A stretch of 34,800 nt of DNA, from the NCBI GenBank assembly GCA_003671075.1, contig QWPT01000002.1, positions 121,458-156,257 of the forward strand, in the 5' to 3' direction. Made by a program: the position numbers and the translations under genes. This stretch comes from Planctomycetota bacterium. Its GTDB lineage: Bacteria; Planctomycetota; Phycisphaerae; Phycisphaerales; SM1A02. The notes beneath the pieces are model-generated. The model was not told the DNA's origin and searched no databases. It saw only the letters and a program-made list of their open reading frames with translations. Of the stretch, positions 26,592-34,016 are shown piece after piece (within the stretch, counting starts at the first letter, position 1; each line of letters starts with the position of its first letter).

Positions 26592-27902
26592 ATGATGCCA
26601 AACCTCACCGCCACCATGCTCTCAGGCATGCTCTCAGGCACGCTCTCAGGCACGCTCGCCACCCTGTGCTTCACCGTCTCCTTCACATGCGCGACGGCGT
26701 CGGCGGGCGAGCTCTATCTCCTCGGACTCGTTCCGCAGGCCTACGCCGAAGATGTCAGCGACAACGGCCAGGTGGTCGTGGGCCACGACCCGCAGTCCTA
26801 CTGGTACTGGACTCCCACCACCGGCGTCGTGCAGCTGCTCAACACCATTCCGCCAGGAAACGGCGCTGGCGGTCAGGGGTGCATCACCGCTGACGGACGC
26901 TACATGACTTGCAGCACGCTCCAAGGCGATCTGCAGAAGGCCGAAGCGACGATCTACGACATTCAGCTCGCCAAGTTTCGCTCGATCGGAAGCTGGGGCT
27001 ACAACTGCGATATCGAGCGCACTGGCGCGTGGGGCATGTCCAACGACGGGCAGCATGTGGTCGGCCTCGGTTGGCAGATCGGTTGCGCCGCACGCGGATT
27101 CGTGTGGAACGAAGGCGACACCGCGCTCACCGATCTCGGCACCCTGTATTTCTACAAGCCCACCCGCGCCAACGCCGTCAGCGACAACGGCGGCGTGATC
27201 GCTGGATGGAACGACGACTACACCGGTTGGCGCCAAGCCGCCGCTTGGATCAAGAACGCGCAGGGCGTGTTTGTGCAGACCAACATCTCCGCGCCTCCGT
27301 CACCGGGCAGCACCATCCCGATCAAGATGCCCGAGGCCGGTGTGGTCAGCGGCAACGGTCAGTGGGTGTATGGCATTGGTCGCAGCGCTTACGCCGGCGG
27401 CGGCGCGTGGCGGTGGAGTCCCGCGACAGGCGTGCAGCCCGTCGGGACCAATCCGACTACGGATATTGGCTATGTCGTCGCAGCAAACTTCGACGGTTCG
27501 CGCGTCCTCTGCTTCTACGGAATGATGGGTTCCTCCGGCTCGTACATGTGGACTCCCAAGCGCGGATATGTGTCGCTCGCGCAACTTGCCAGCGAGGCTT
27601 CGGTGACGATTCCCCAGGGCTGGACGCTCAATCTTCCTTTGGGCATGAGCGAGGACGGGCTCTCCATCGTCGGTACCGCGTTTGGTCCCAACGGTTCATC
27701 GCCGTTCGTGCTCGACCTTCGTCCGACGGCGCAGTTCTGCACTGCGGATTTCGTTGCCAACGGCAGCGTCGACGCGCAGGATCTCGCGGTGCTGCTGAGC
27801 CAGTGGGGCAATGTTGGAGGCCAGGCCGATCTCAATGCCGATGGATCCGTCGGTCCGCAAGATCTCGCGATTCTGCTCGGCCAGTGGGGCCCGTGCCTCT
27901 AA
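26592..27902 (+). CDS. Secreted HAF-repeat protein with dockerin-like C-terminus (paralogue 1)
   Basis: 436 residues. The signal peptide ends near CATASA|GEL. The body carries HAF-type repeats (ALTDLGTLYFYKPTRANAVS followed by DNGGVIAGWNDD; EAGVVSGNGQWVYGIG; GMSEDGLSIVGTAFG), probably a propeller. Two dockerin-type loops end the protein. The first, DFVANGSVDAQD, has lost the ligand positions 3 and 5; the second, DLNADGSVGPQD, is intact. About 70% of residues look shared with the next gene, so the pair is a tandem duplication. Its N-terminus contains a 12-bp repeat that starts at an in-frame ATG (26616), so a start there is possible as well as at 26592. Ligand and role are unknown; a surface or extracellular location is expected. 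Confidence 0.82.
   Translation: MMPNLTATMLSGMLSGTLSGTLATLCFTVSFTCATASAGELYLLGLVPQAYAEDVSDNGQVVVGHDPQSYWYWTPTTGVVQLLNTIPPGNGAGGQGCITADGRYMTCSTLQGDLQKAEATIYDIQLAKFRSIGSWGYNCDIERTGAWGMSNDGQHVVGLGWQIGCAARGFVWNEGDTALTDLGTLYFYKPTRANAVSDNGGVIAGWNDDYTGWRQAAAWIKNAQGVFVQTNISAPPSPGSTIPIKMPEAGVVSGNGQWVYGIGRSAYAGGGAWRWSPATGVQPVGTNPTTDIGYVVAANFDGSRVLCFYGMMGSSGSYMWTPKRGYVSLAQLASEASVTIPQGWTLNLPLGMSEDGLSIVGTAFGPNGSSPFVLDLRPTAQFCTADFVANGSVDAQDLAVLLSQWGNVGGQADLNADGSVGPQDLAILLGQWGPCL
26616..26660. repeat. 12-bp tandem repeat with ATG-to-ACG drift at the N-terminus
   Basis: Units 26616-26627 and 26628-26639 are ATGCTCTCAGGC; 26640-26651 is ACGCTCTCAGGC; 26652-26660 is ACGCTCGCC. Encoded: M-L-S-G-M-L-S-G-T-L-S-G-T-L-A. 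Confidence 0.92.
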
Positions 27903-27953
27903 CGCCGTCGCCATTTCGTCCACGCAACACCATTGGATAGATTGGGTAACAAC

Positions 27954-29213
27954 ATGCAAATGCATCATGCACTGTTCGCCACCGTCGTCTTGGCCGCTTC
28001 GACTTGCGCCAACGCGGGCGAGCTCTTCCTTCTCGGCCTCGTTCCGCAGGCGTACGCAGAGAGCACGAGTGACAATGGTCTTGTTGTCGCTGGACATGAT
28101 CCGCAGTCGTATTGGTACTGGACTCGCGAAACGGGCGTGGTGCAGTTGATCGGTACGACCGTTTCGCCGGGTAACGGCGTCGGAGGCCAGGGCTCCATCA
28201 GCGCGGATGGTCGCTTCATGTCGGTGAGCTCGCTTCAAGGCGATGCGCAGAAGGCCGAAGGAACGATCTACGACATCGACCTGGCGTTGTTTCAGCCGAT
28301 CGGGAGTTACGGATTTCACTGCGACATCGAGCGCTGCAGCATCTGGGGCATGACCCGCGACGCGCAGTCGGCGGTCGGCCTCATCGATCAGGGACCGTGC
28401 GACGCCATCGCTTTCAAGTGGAGCGCGGCGACCAATGCCTTCACCAATCTCGGCACGCTGTACTTCTTCAAGCCATCGCGCGCCAACGCGGTGAGCAACG
28501 ACGGCGCGACGATCGCGGGCTGGAACGACGACTACAGCGGCTACCGTCAGGGCGCGGTCTGGATCCGCAACGCCGCGGGTGTTTATGTGCAAACCAACAT
28601 CACTGCGCCGCCACCTTCGGGAACCGTCCCGATCAAGATGCGCGAGGCTGGTGTGGTCAGCGGCAACGGTCAGTGGGTGTATGGCATCGGCCGCACTGGT
28701 TACGCCGGCGGCGGCGCGTGGCGGTGGAGTCCCGCGACAGGCGTGCAGCCCGTCGGAACCAATCCGACGACGGATATTGGCTATGTCGTCGGAGCAAACT
28801 TCGACGGCACGCGCGTCCTCTGCTTCTACGGGGTCATGGGTTCGGCAGGCTCGTTCATGTGGACGCCCAAGCGCGGCTATGTGTCGCTCGCCACTATCGC
28901 CGCCGAAGCAGGCGTGGTCATTCCCGCAGGTTGGGCTTTGAGCCTTCCGCTCGGGATGTCCGAGGATGGCCTGACGATCGTCGGCACTGCGTTTGGGCCA
29001 AACGGCACTTCACCATTCGTACTTGATCTTCGCGCGGGTGGCGGTCCTTGCCCGGCCGACCTAAACGCCGATGCCACCGTTGGGGCGCAGGACCTTGCGA
29101 TCTTGCTTTCAGCGTGGGGTTCGCTGGGCGGCAGCGCTGATCTCAACGGCGACGGCCTAGTCGGCGCGCAAGACCTCGCAGTGCTCCTGAGCGCGTGGGG
29201 CGCCTGCCCGTAA
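27954..29213 (+). CDS. Secreted HAF-repeat protein with dockerin-like C-terminus (paralogue 2)
   Basis: A 419-residue tandem paralogue of the preceding gene, 51 bp downstream. The signal peptide is MQMHHALFATVVLAASTCANA|GEL. The same repeats are present in the same order (TNLGTLYFFKPSRANAVS; EAGVVSGNGQWVYGIG; GMSEDGLTIVGTAFG). The C-terminal loops are DLNADATVGAQD (Gly at position 6 changed to Ala) and DLNGDGLVGAQD. A 204-bp stretch (28628-28831) matches the first paralogue with only 12 differences, while neighbouring regions are clearly less alike, suggesting gene conversion. An in-frame TTG at 27933 is a weaker start. A terminator with a triplicated arm follows the stop. Confidence 0.83.
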   Translation: MQMHHALFATVVLAASTCANAGELFLLGLVPQAYAESTSDNGLVVAGHDPQSYWYWTRETGVVQLIGTTVSPGNGVGGQGSISADGRFMSVSSLQGDAQKAEGTIYDIDLALFQPIGSYGFHCDIERCSIWGMTRDAQSAVGLIDQGPCDAIAFKWSAATNAFTNLGTLYFFKPSRANAVSNDGATIAGWNDDYSGYRQGAVWIRNAAGVYVQTNITAPPPSGTVPIKMREAGVVSGNGQWVYGIGRTGYAGGGAWRWSPATGVQPVGTNPTTDIGYVVGANFDGTRVLCFYGVMGSAGSFMWTPKRGYVSLATIAAEAGVVIPAGWALSLPLGMSEDGLTIVGTAFGPNGTSPFVLDLRAGGGPCPADLNADATVGAQDLAILLSAWGSLGGSADLNGDGLVGAQDLAVLLSAWGACP

Positions 29214-29262
29214 GCGCGACGCGCGAGCAGGGCGTTGTGAGATCAACAGCATTGAAATGAAA

Positions 29263-29301
29263 GCGGCCTCGGCGGATTGATTCGCCGAGGCCGCTGATTT
29301 T
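29263..29301 (+). terminator. Hairpin terminator with T-tract after the HAF paralogues
   Basis: Arms 29263-29274 and 29283-29294 pair perfectly over 12 bp around an 8-nt loop, followed by TGATTTT. It lies 50 bp after the stop at 29213. Its descending arm plus T-tract is the first of three 15-bp tandem copies (29287-29331). Confidence 0.82.
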
Positions 29302-29331
29302 GAGGCCGCTGATTTTGAGGCCGCTGATTTT
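29287..29331. repeat. 15-bp tandem triplication of a terminator arm and T-tract
   Basis: Units 29287-29301, 29302-29316 and 29317-29331 are identical (GAGGCCGCTGATTTT). Each can pair through GAGGCCGCT with AGCGGCCTC at 29262-29270, so three mutually exclusive terminator stems are possible, each with its own T-tract. Confidence 0.93.
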
Positions 29332-29366
29332 TGAATATCCAAGTTCCGCTGCGGAAGTTGCTCGGA

Positions 29367-31232
29367 TTACGGGCGCGGACCCTTGAAGCCAGTGCCGCCC
29401 TTGAAGTCTCTGCCGCGAACCGACTTGCCCGTGTTGTTGAAGCGCGTGCTAAACGGCGCCGGTCCAGCGTGCTTTGCGGGGCTGGGCTTCGGAGTATTGG
29501 ACTTCGGAGCGCCGGGCTTCGGTGCGCCAGGCCTCGGTGCGCCAGGCCTCGGTTCGCCAGGCCTCGGTTCGCCAGGCTTGGGCGCAGGCGAACCGTCTCC
29601 ACTCGAGCCACTCGAGTTGCCACCGCTTTGCGCGCGTGGTGAAGGATTTCCGCTTCCCGGATTCCCATGTCCTGGATGCGCATGATTCGGACGCCCATGA
29701 TTCGGACGGTCTGATCCGCGTGATGGCTCGCCGTAGCTGGGTCGGCCGCCAGCAGTCCCGCCGCCGGAACCAGCGCGTGGATGCATTCCAGGCTTCGAGG
29801 TGTTGGGTCGGCCTGATCCTGCGCCGCCACGGAAAGCGGGGCGGGGCGCCTGAGTGGGAGTCACTTCGCGCGGTTCTTCTGGTCGGCCTTCATCCATTCG
29901 ACGATCGATACGCGGGCCGTGCGAGCGCGGCGCAGGCGTGGAACTCGTCCGCCGCCCCGGCTGTTGCGCGGTCTTCGGCGAACGGGTCTCGATTTCGGGC
30001 GAGAGTCGACCCTCAGCGCGCAGAACCGGCGGTCCGCCAGCCTTTGCCGCAGCTTCGTCGGTCTTTGGAACCGAATCTGGCACGCGATCGCGCGGGATCT
30101 CGAAGCGGGTCAGGCGCTCGATGTCCTTGAGTAGACCCTTCTCCTCGACATCGCAGAACGAGATCGCCTCGCCCGACTTGCCGGCACGGGCAGTGCGGCC
30201 GATGCGGTGCACATAGGCCTCGGGCTCCATGGGCAGGTCGTAGTTGAACACATGGGTGATGTCGTCGACATCAAGTCCGCGCGCGGCAACATCGGTGGCA
30301 ACGAGAACGGGCGTGCGGCCAGAGCGGAAGGCATCGAGGGCGCGGGTGCGCGCGTTCTGAGCCTTGTCACCATGGATCGCATCGGCGTGAATACCCGCAG
30401 CCTTGAGCTTGCGAACCAGCCGATCGGCGCCATGCTTGGTCTTGGTGAAGACCAGCGTGCGCTCCATGTCGAGCTTGTCGAACAGATAAATGAGCATCTG
30501 CGTCTTCTGCGCCTTCATCACGAAGAAGAGCTTCTGCGCGATGCGGTCGACCGCGCTCGAGACGGGCGTCACCGTGACGGTGACGGCGTCGTGCAGCAGC
30601 GAGTTGGCCAGGGTGCGGATTTCTTTCGGCATGGTTGCCGAGAAGAGCATGGTCTGGCGATTGCGGGGAAGCAGCGCGGAAATGCGGCGAATTGGCTCGA
30701 TGAAGCCCATGTCGAGCATGCGGTCAGCCTCGTCGAGAACGAAGAACTCGATTTCGCTCAGGCTGATGAGCCGCTGGTCGAGCAGATCGATCAGGCGGCC
30801 GGGAGTGGCGACGAGGATGTCGATTCCCTGCTGGATCGTGCGCACTTGCGGGCCTTGTCCGACGCCACCAAAGATGATGGACAAGCGCAGCGGAGTGTGG
30901 CGGCCGTAGCTGGAGAAGCTGTCGGCGATCTGCGCGGCGAGTTCGCGCGTCGGCGCGAGGATGAGCGCCTTGGGCTTGCGGCCGGTGGCGAGTTTGCCGC
31001 CGCGCGGAACATTCTGAAGAAGGCGGTTGATGATCGGCAGCGCGAAGGCCGCGGTTTTTCCCGTGCCAGTCTGGGCGATGCCCAAGACATCGCGGGCTTC
31101 AAGGGCAGGCGGAATGGCCTGAGCCTGAATCGGCGTGGGAAACTGATAGCCGTCGGCGATAAGCGCATCGAGGATCGGCTGTGCGAGCTTGAGGCTGGCG
31201 AAGGTGGTTTGTTCGGTCGGGGTGGAAGACAT
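29367..31232 (-). CDS. DEAD-box ATP-dependent RNA helicase, RhlE-like
   Basis: A 621-residue RNA helicase. The core (~1-370) has a Q motif (FASLKLAQPILDALIADGYQ), AQTGTGKTAA (Walker A), PTRELAAQ, TPGRL, D-E-A-D in LDEADRMLDMGF, SATMP, then the second RecA domain with VLVATDVAARGLDVDDITHV and HRIGRTARAG. The first domain most resembles RhlE. The remaining ~250 residues are disordered, rich in Pro, Gly, Arg and His, with five-residue P-G-x-P-R/K repeats made by a 15-bp DNA repeat, and end in RGRDFKGGTGFKG, a likely RNA-binding RG tail. Probable roles: ribosome assembly, mRNA turnover or cold adaptation. ATG 31232 (MSSTPTEQTTFASL) is chosen over 31280. It is convergent with the HAF pair. Confidence 0.93.
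   Translation of the reverse strand: MSSTPTEQTTFASLKLAQPILDALIADGYQFPTPIQAQAIPPALEARDVLGIAQTGTGKTAAFALPIINRLLQNVPRGGKLATGRKPKALILAPTRELAAQIADSFSSYGRHTPLRLSIIFGGVGQGPQVRTIQQGIDILVATPGRLIDLLDQRLISLSEIEFFVLDEADRMLDMGFIEPIRRISALLPRNRQTMLFSATMPKEIRTLANSLLHDAVTVTVTPVSSAVDRIAQKLFFVMKAQKTQMLIYLFDKLDMERTLVFTKTKHGADRLVRKLKAAGIHADAIHGDKAQNARTRALDAFRSGRTPVLVATDVAARGLDVDDITHVFNYDLPMEPEAYVHRIGRTARAGKSGEAISFCDVEEKGLLKDIERLTRFEIPRDRVPDSVPKTDEAAAKAGGPPVLRAEGRLSPEIETRSPKTAQQPGRRTSSTPAPRSHGPRIDRRMDEGRPEEPREVTPTQAPRPAFRGGAGSGRPNTSKPGMHPRAGSGGGTAGGRPSYGEPSRGSDRPNHGRPNHAHPGHGNPGSGNPSPRAQSGGNSSGSSGDGSPAPKPGEPRPGEPRPGAPRPGAPKPGAPKSNTPKPSPAKHAGPAPFSTRFNNTGKSVRGRDFKGGTGFKGPRP
29515..29574. repeat. 15-bp tandem repeat (four copies plus a diverged fifth) in the helicase tail
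   Basis: Units 29515-29529, 29530-29544, 29545-29559 and 29560-29574 differ from each other by one or two bases; a diverged copy follows. On the minus strand they encode P-G-E-P-R or P-G-A-P-R/K. Confidence 0.85.
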
Positions 31233-31391
31233 GGATGCTGGCAACGCGACTGGCGTCAAGGATGACCTTTCGCCCGCCAACGCATGCGATGGCGAGCTAC
31301 TGCTGAAGATTCTGAGGCAGAATCGCGGTCCAAAGGCAAAATGTAATTCACAGCCAGTGGTACGGGATCAAGCCAATTGGCGCACGCGGAG

Positions 31392-31426
31392 CGCTTGAAA
31401 CACATTTTCAAGCGGTCGTTTTTTGC
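31392..31426 (+). terminator. Terminator-like hairpin on the plus strand with no obvious upstream gene
   Basis: A 9-bp perfect stem, CGCTTGAAA (31392-31400) with TTTCAAGCG (31406-31414), 5-nt loop, then GTCG and TTTTTT. It has the right form to stop plus-strand transcription, yet the genes on both sides are on the minus strand. Confidence 0.55.
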
Positions 31427-31454
31427 GTGCTGCCGGCTGATTCCCAGATTAAGC

Positions 31455-31473
31455 GTCGGACATCCTGTCCGAC
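31455..31473. repeat. 19-bp palindrome, GTCGGACA-TCC-TGTCCGAC
   Basis: Two perfect 8-bp arms around 3 bases, without a T-tract on either strand. A dispersed REP-like palindrome, an operator for the helicase, or a 3' hairpin of the sulfur operon are all possible. Only one copy is seen in this window. Confidence 0.5.
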
Positions 31474-31857
31474 CTGAGTTCACCGGCGAGAGAGCGTGGA
31501 GCCTAGCACAATCCCTGCGCCGTCGCGAATACAAAGTCCGCCGATGCTGCTGAATGATGCATGCGCATGCATGTTCTGGCGATTACCGGCATCACTCTGA
31601 GCTCCAAGGTCCCCGATGTTGCAGCGAGTCCCTGCGGTCAGGGCTTCAAGTCGGGCGCGTGGATTCGCCGTACCGCCGCAGGCTTTCTGACGACCATGGA
31701 TCCCGCTGATCGCGTACTGCTGTTCTCCAGCAACGCTCGCGTCGATGGGCAAAGAACTCGCGCCCTTCCATGTCGGGAAAGTCATGCGTCGCGGTTCGAT
31801 TCCGCGGCGGTGGTGAAATCGACGGCGAAATCAGCCACCAAGCCAACAACGCGGCCT

Positions 31858-32091
31858 TCAGCTCGCGCATGACGAGGAGCCGCAGTTCGTGCCCTTGTTC
31901 CACGGCATCTTTCCGATCACGACTGCGAGGCCGCAGGTTCCCGTTGCGCCAGCGACGATGAGGCCTGCACCCATCATTGCCGGTATCGCCAGCAACCATG
32001 GGTGAACGGCTGCGCCGAGAGCGGTGCCCACGAGCACGCCGATTCCGATGACAAGTTGCGTTTGCTGCATCACGCTCATGCGCGGTGGCAT
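31858..32091 (-). CDS. YgaP-like membrane protein (DUF2892)
   Basis: A 77-residue membrane protein with two hydrophobic helices: QTQLVIGIGVLVGTALGAAV, then HPWLLAIPAMMGAGLIVAGATG, followed by GTCGLAVVIGKMPWN. This is the pattern of the transmembrane part of YgaP, which in E. coli is fused to a rhodanese; here the two are separate adjacent genes. The C-terminus has an extra C-G-S-S-S-C, which could bind a metal or carry sulfane sulfur. The ATG at 32091 is the first start after an in-frame stop; ATG 32076 is possible. Third gene of the module, 33 bp after the rhodanese. Confidence 0.85.
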   Translation of the reverse strand: MPPRMSVMQQTQLVIGIGVLVGTALGAAVHPWLLAIPAMMGAGLIVAGATGTCGLAVVIGKMPWNKGTNCGSSSCAS

Positions 32092-32114
32092 GGTGTCGAC
32101 GACGGTCGGAAGTC

Positions 32115-32138
32115 CTGGCGCTTTTCATGGCGCTTTCC
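32115..32138. repeat. 12-bp tandem duplication at the rhodanese stop codon
   Basis: Units 32115-32126 and 32127-32138 (TGGCGCTTTTCA and TGGCGCTTTCCA) differ at one base. On the minus strand they read as two copies of ATG-(G/A)AAAGCGCC shifted over the stop codon of the rhodanese, with an ATGA overlap at the stop. Confidence 0.8.
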
Positions 32139-32469
32139 ATGCATCGATTCCGCCGCGCAAGTTTGCAACCGAAATGCCGCGCGAGGTGAGCTCCGCGCAT
32201 CGCATCGCCGCATCGGCCGACCGACGCCCCGACTTGCAGTGGACAACGACGCTCTTGGAACCGAGCGCCGCGATGCTCGCCGCCGTGAGCGAGGACAGCG
32301 GCACCGACTTCGCGCCGGCGATGCGCTCGCGCGCGTGCTCATCAGGCTCGCGTACATCAACGATGATGCATGCGCCGCTGGCATGAAGATCACGAGCGTC
32401 GCGCGGCTCGATGTCGGACAGGCGGGCGTTCAGTGGTGCTGCGATCACGGTGGTTGCAGTGGTGCTCAT
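32125..32469 (-). CDS. Single-domain rhodanese (sulfurtransferase)
   Basis: A 114-residue rhodanese: CIIVDVREPDEHARERIAGA (CH2A-like), then the active-site loop H-C-K-S-G-R-R-S with Cys78 and the C-terminal LRGGIDAWK. It carries sulfane sulfur as a cysteine persulfide and passes it on. The six-residue active-site loop (CKSGRR) is of the thiosulfate/persulfide type. It sits between the MBL-rhodanese fusion (18 bp) and the YgaP-like protein, all on the minus strand, so a single persulfide-handling operon is likely. AAGGAC precedes the ATG at 32469. Confidence 0.92.
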   Translation of the reverse strand: MSTTATTVIAAPLNARLSDIEPRDARDLHASGACIIVDVREPDEHARERIAGAKSVPLSSLTAASIAALGSKSVVVHCKSGRRSADAAMRCAELTSRGISVANLRGGIDAWKAP

Positions 32470-32487
32470 TGTTCGTCCTTCGGTGGT

Positions 32488-33924
32488 TCAGGCGTAAGTG
32501 GCTGCGCGCTTGGACTTCATGTAGGCGCCATAGCCCCCGGCCACATTGATGGGGAGGTAACCCTGGCGCTCGAGCAGTGCGCAAGCGCGCGCACTGCGGA
32601 CGCCGCCTTGACAATAGACGAGGATTTCACGGTCTTTCGCAACCAACGCCAACTTGGAAAGCAAGCGGGTGTGCGCGATGTTGGTTGCCCCCTCGATGTG
32701 TCCCGCGGCGAACTCAGTCGCGCGGCGCACATCGAGTACGAAAGGCTTTCGGGTATCGATCTCCAGCGTCGCGTCTCCAGCGGTGATCTCACGCGTGCTG
32801 GCAAACTTCACTCCCGCGGCCGCGAGCTCATCGAACTTCGCGACATCGAGGAACCCGACCACGCGATCAAGCCCGATGCGGATCAAGTCTCGCACCGCTT
32901 CCTCAACGCGCGCGGGGTCGATGATGAGAACGATGTCCTCGTCCTCGGTCACAAACGATCCCGCGTCGGTGTTGAACGACTTCTCGAGCGGCGCGAACAC
33001 CGAGCCAGCAACATGCTTGTCTCGAAAGACGGCCCATGCGCGGGTATCGATGATCGCCGTGCGCTTGCTGTCGATCGCGGCAAAGTCGCGCGCGGAGATT
33101 TCGCGCGGCTTCGGCAATCCGCCGAGCAAACGAGGCCCAAGTTTGTTGTCGCGTTTCATGCGCGCGAAGTAGAGGGGCGGCTCGGGCTGGGCAGTGAGTA
33201 TGAATTCGACGAACTCGTTCTCAGTCGTGGCGGCCCGGATCGCGCTATTCATGCGTCTTTCGTAGCCAACAGTGGATTGCGGTACCGCGCCGAGGGCCTT
33301 GCCGCACGCGCTGCCCGCACCGTGCGCGGGCCAGATTTGCAGGTAGTCGGCCCAGGTCTGGAAGGTCTTCACCGACTGGAACAGGCGATGCGCCGAAGAA
33401 TCGGCGTTTCCCACGATGCCCGCAGCGCTCTCGAGGAGATCCGGCCGCCCGACATCACCGACGAAGATGAAGTCGCCAGTGGCAATGCCCATCGGCTCGC
33501 TCGCACCGCCGCCGACATCAGTGACCTCGTAGCACAGGTGCTCAGGCGTGTGCCCGGGCGTGTGAATGGCGCGGAAGTGGATGTTGCCAACCTTGAAGGT
33601 CGAGCCGTGCTTGAGCAGCGCGGCGTCGTAGTTTCCACCAGTGGACTTCTTATGCAGCCACTCGTACTTCCAGTCGGCATCGCCCTCGTCGGAGACATAG
33701 ATGCGCGCGCCTTTTTCGGCGAACTCGCGCAGGCCGCTCAGAAAGTCCGCGTGGATATGGGTGTCGGCCGCCGCGACGATGCGTAGTCCGTTGGCCGACG
33801 CGACCTTCTCGTAGCGGTCGATATCGCGCTCGGGGTCGATGACGATCGCTTCTCCAGTGCGCTGGCAACCGATCAGGTAGGCGGCTTCAGCGAGCTTCTC
33901 GTCGTAAATTTGGCGGAAAAACAT
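32488..33924 (-). CDS. Persulfide dioxygenase-like MBL-fold protein fused to two rhodanese domains
   Basis: 478 residues. The N-terminal metallo-beta-lactamase fold (~1-245) has ADTHIHADFLSG, HTPGHTPEHLCY, GDFIFVGDVGRPDLL and WPAHGAGSACG, the iron ligands of ETHE1/persulfide dioxygenases; the His after H-A-D is Phe, as in many of these fusions. The first rhodanese domain (~265-365) lacks the active-site Cys (VLIIDPARVEEA) and is probably structural. The second (~375-478) has Y-C-Q-G-G-V-R-S with Cys438. Expected role: oxidise glutathione- or protein-bound persulfide to sulfite and transfer sulfur, detoxifying sulfide. AAAGGAA (about 33930-33936) precedes the ATG. It leads the three-gene module. 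Confidence 0.92.
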   Translation of the reverse strand: MFFRQIYDEKLAEAAYLIGCQRTGEAIVIDPERDIDRYEKVASANGLRIVAAADTHIHADFLSGLREFAEKGARIYVSDEGDADWKYEWLHKKSTGGNYDAALLKHGSTFKVGNIHFRAIHTPGHTPEHLCYEVTDVGGGASEPMGIATGDFIFVGDVGRPDLLESAAGIVGNADSSAHRLFQSVKTFQTWADYLQIWPAHGAGSACGKALGAVPQSTVGYERRMNSAIRAATTENEFVEFILTAQPEPPLYFARMKRDNKLGPRLLGGLPKPREISARDFAAIDSKRTAIIDTRAWAVFRDKHVAGSVFAPLEKSFNTDAGSFVTEDEDIVLIIDPARVEEAVRDLIRIGLDRVVGFLDVAKFDELAAAGVKFASTREITAGDATLEIDTRKPFVLDVRRATEFAAGHIEGATNIAHTRLLSKLALVAKDREILVYCQGGVRSARACALLERQGYLPINVAGGYGAYMKSKRAATYA

Positions 33925-34016
33925 GGAGTTCCTTTCGAGGCTGGCGTGCGGTGGGCTTGTATGGTGGCGGCGTGTGAGTCCGACTCCCGCAGAAAGGTTT
34001 CGGTTCCTTGTGCGAA

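Larger units (their letters stand above)
31233..31857. other. 625-bp region without a convincing gene
   Basis: Between the helicase start and the YgaP-like stop, both on the minus strand. Frames of 60-105 codons exist on both strands (for example 31480-31785 minus and 31561-31872 plus) but none has a recognisable motif, ribosome binding site or strong codon bias. Within it I see a small stem (31308-31324), a plus-strand terminator-like hairpin (31392-31414), a palindrome (31455-31473) and a tRNA T-arm-like sequence (31790-31806). It presumably includes the helicase promoter. A decayed gene or small RNA is possible. Confidence 0.5.

Noticed and set aside
31480-31785. 101-codon minus-strand frame in the gene-poor stretch
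   Set aside because: No recognisable motif or ribosome binding site and weak codon bias; kept only as part of the unexplained region.
31420-31815. Possible tmRNA or tRNA suggested by the T-arm-like 17-mer
   Set aside because: No matching 5' acceptor strand, no anticodon arm, no tag-peptide frame and no conserved tmRNA 5' motif.
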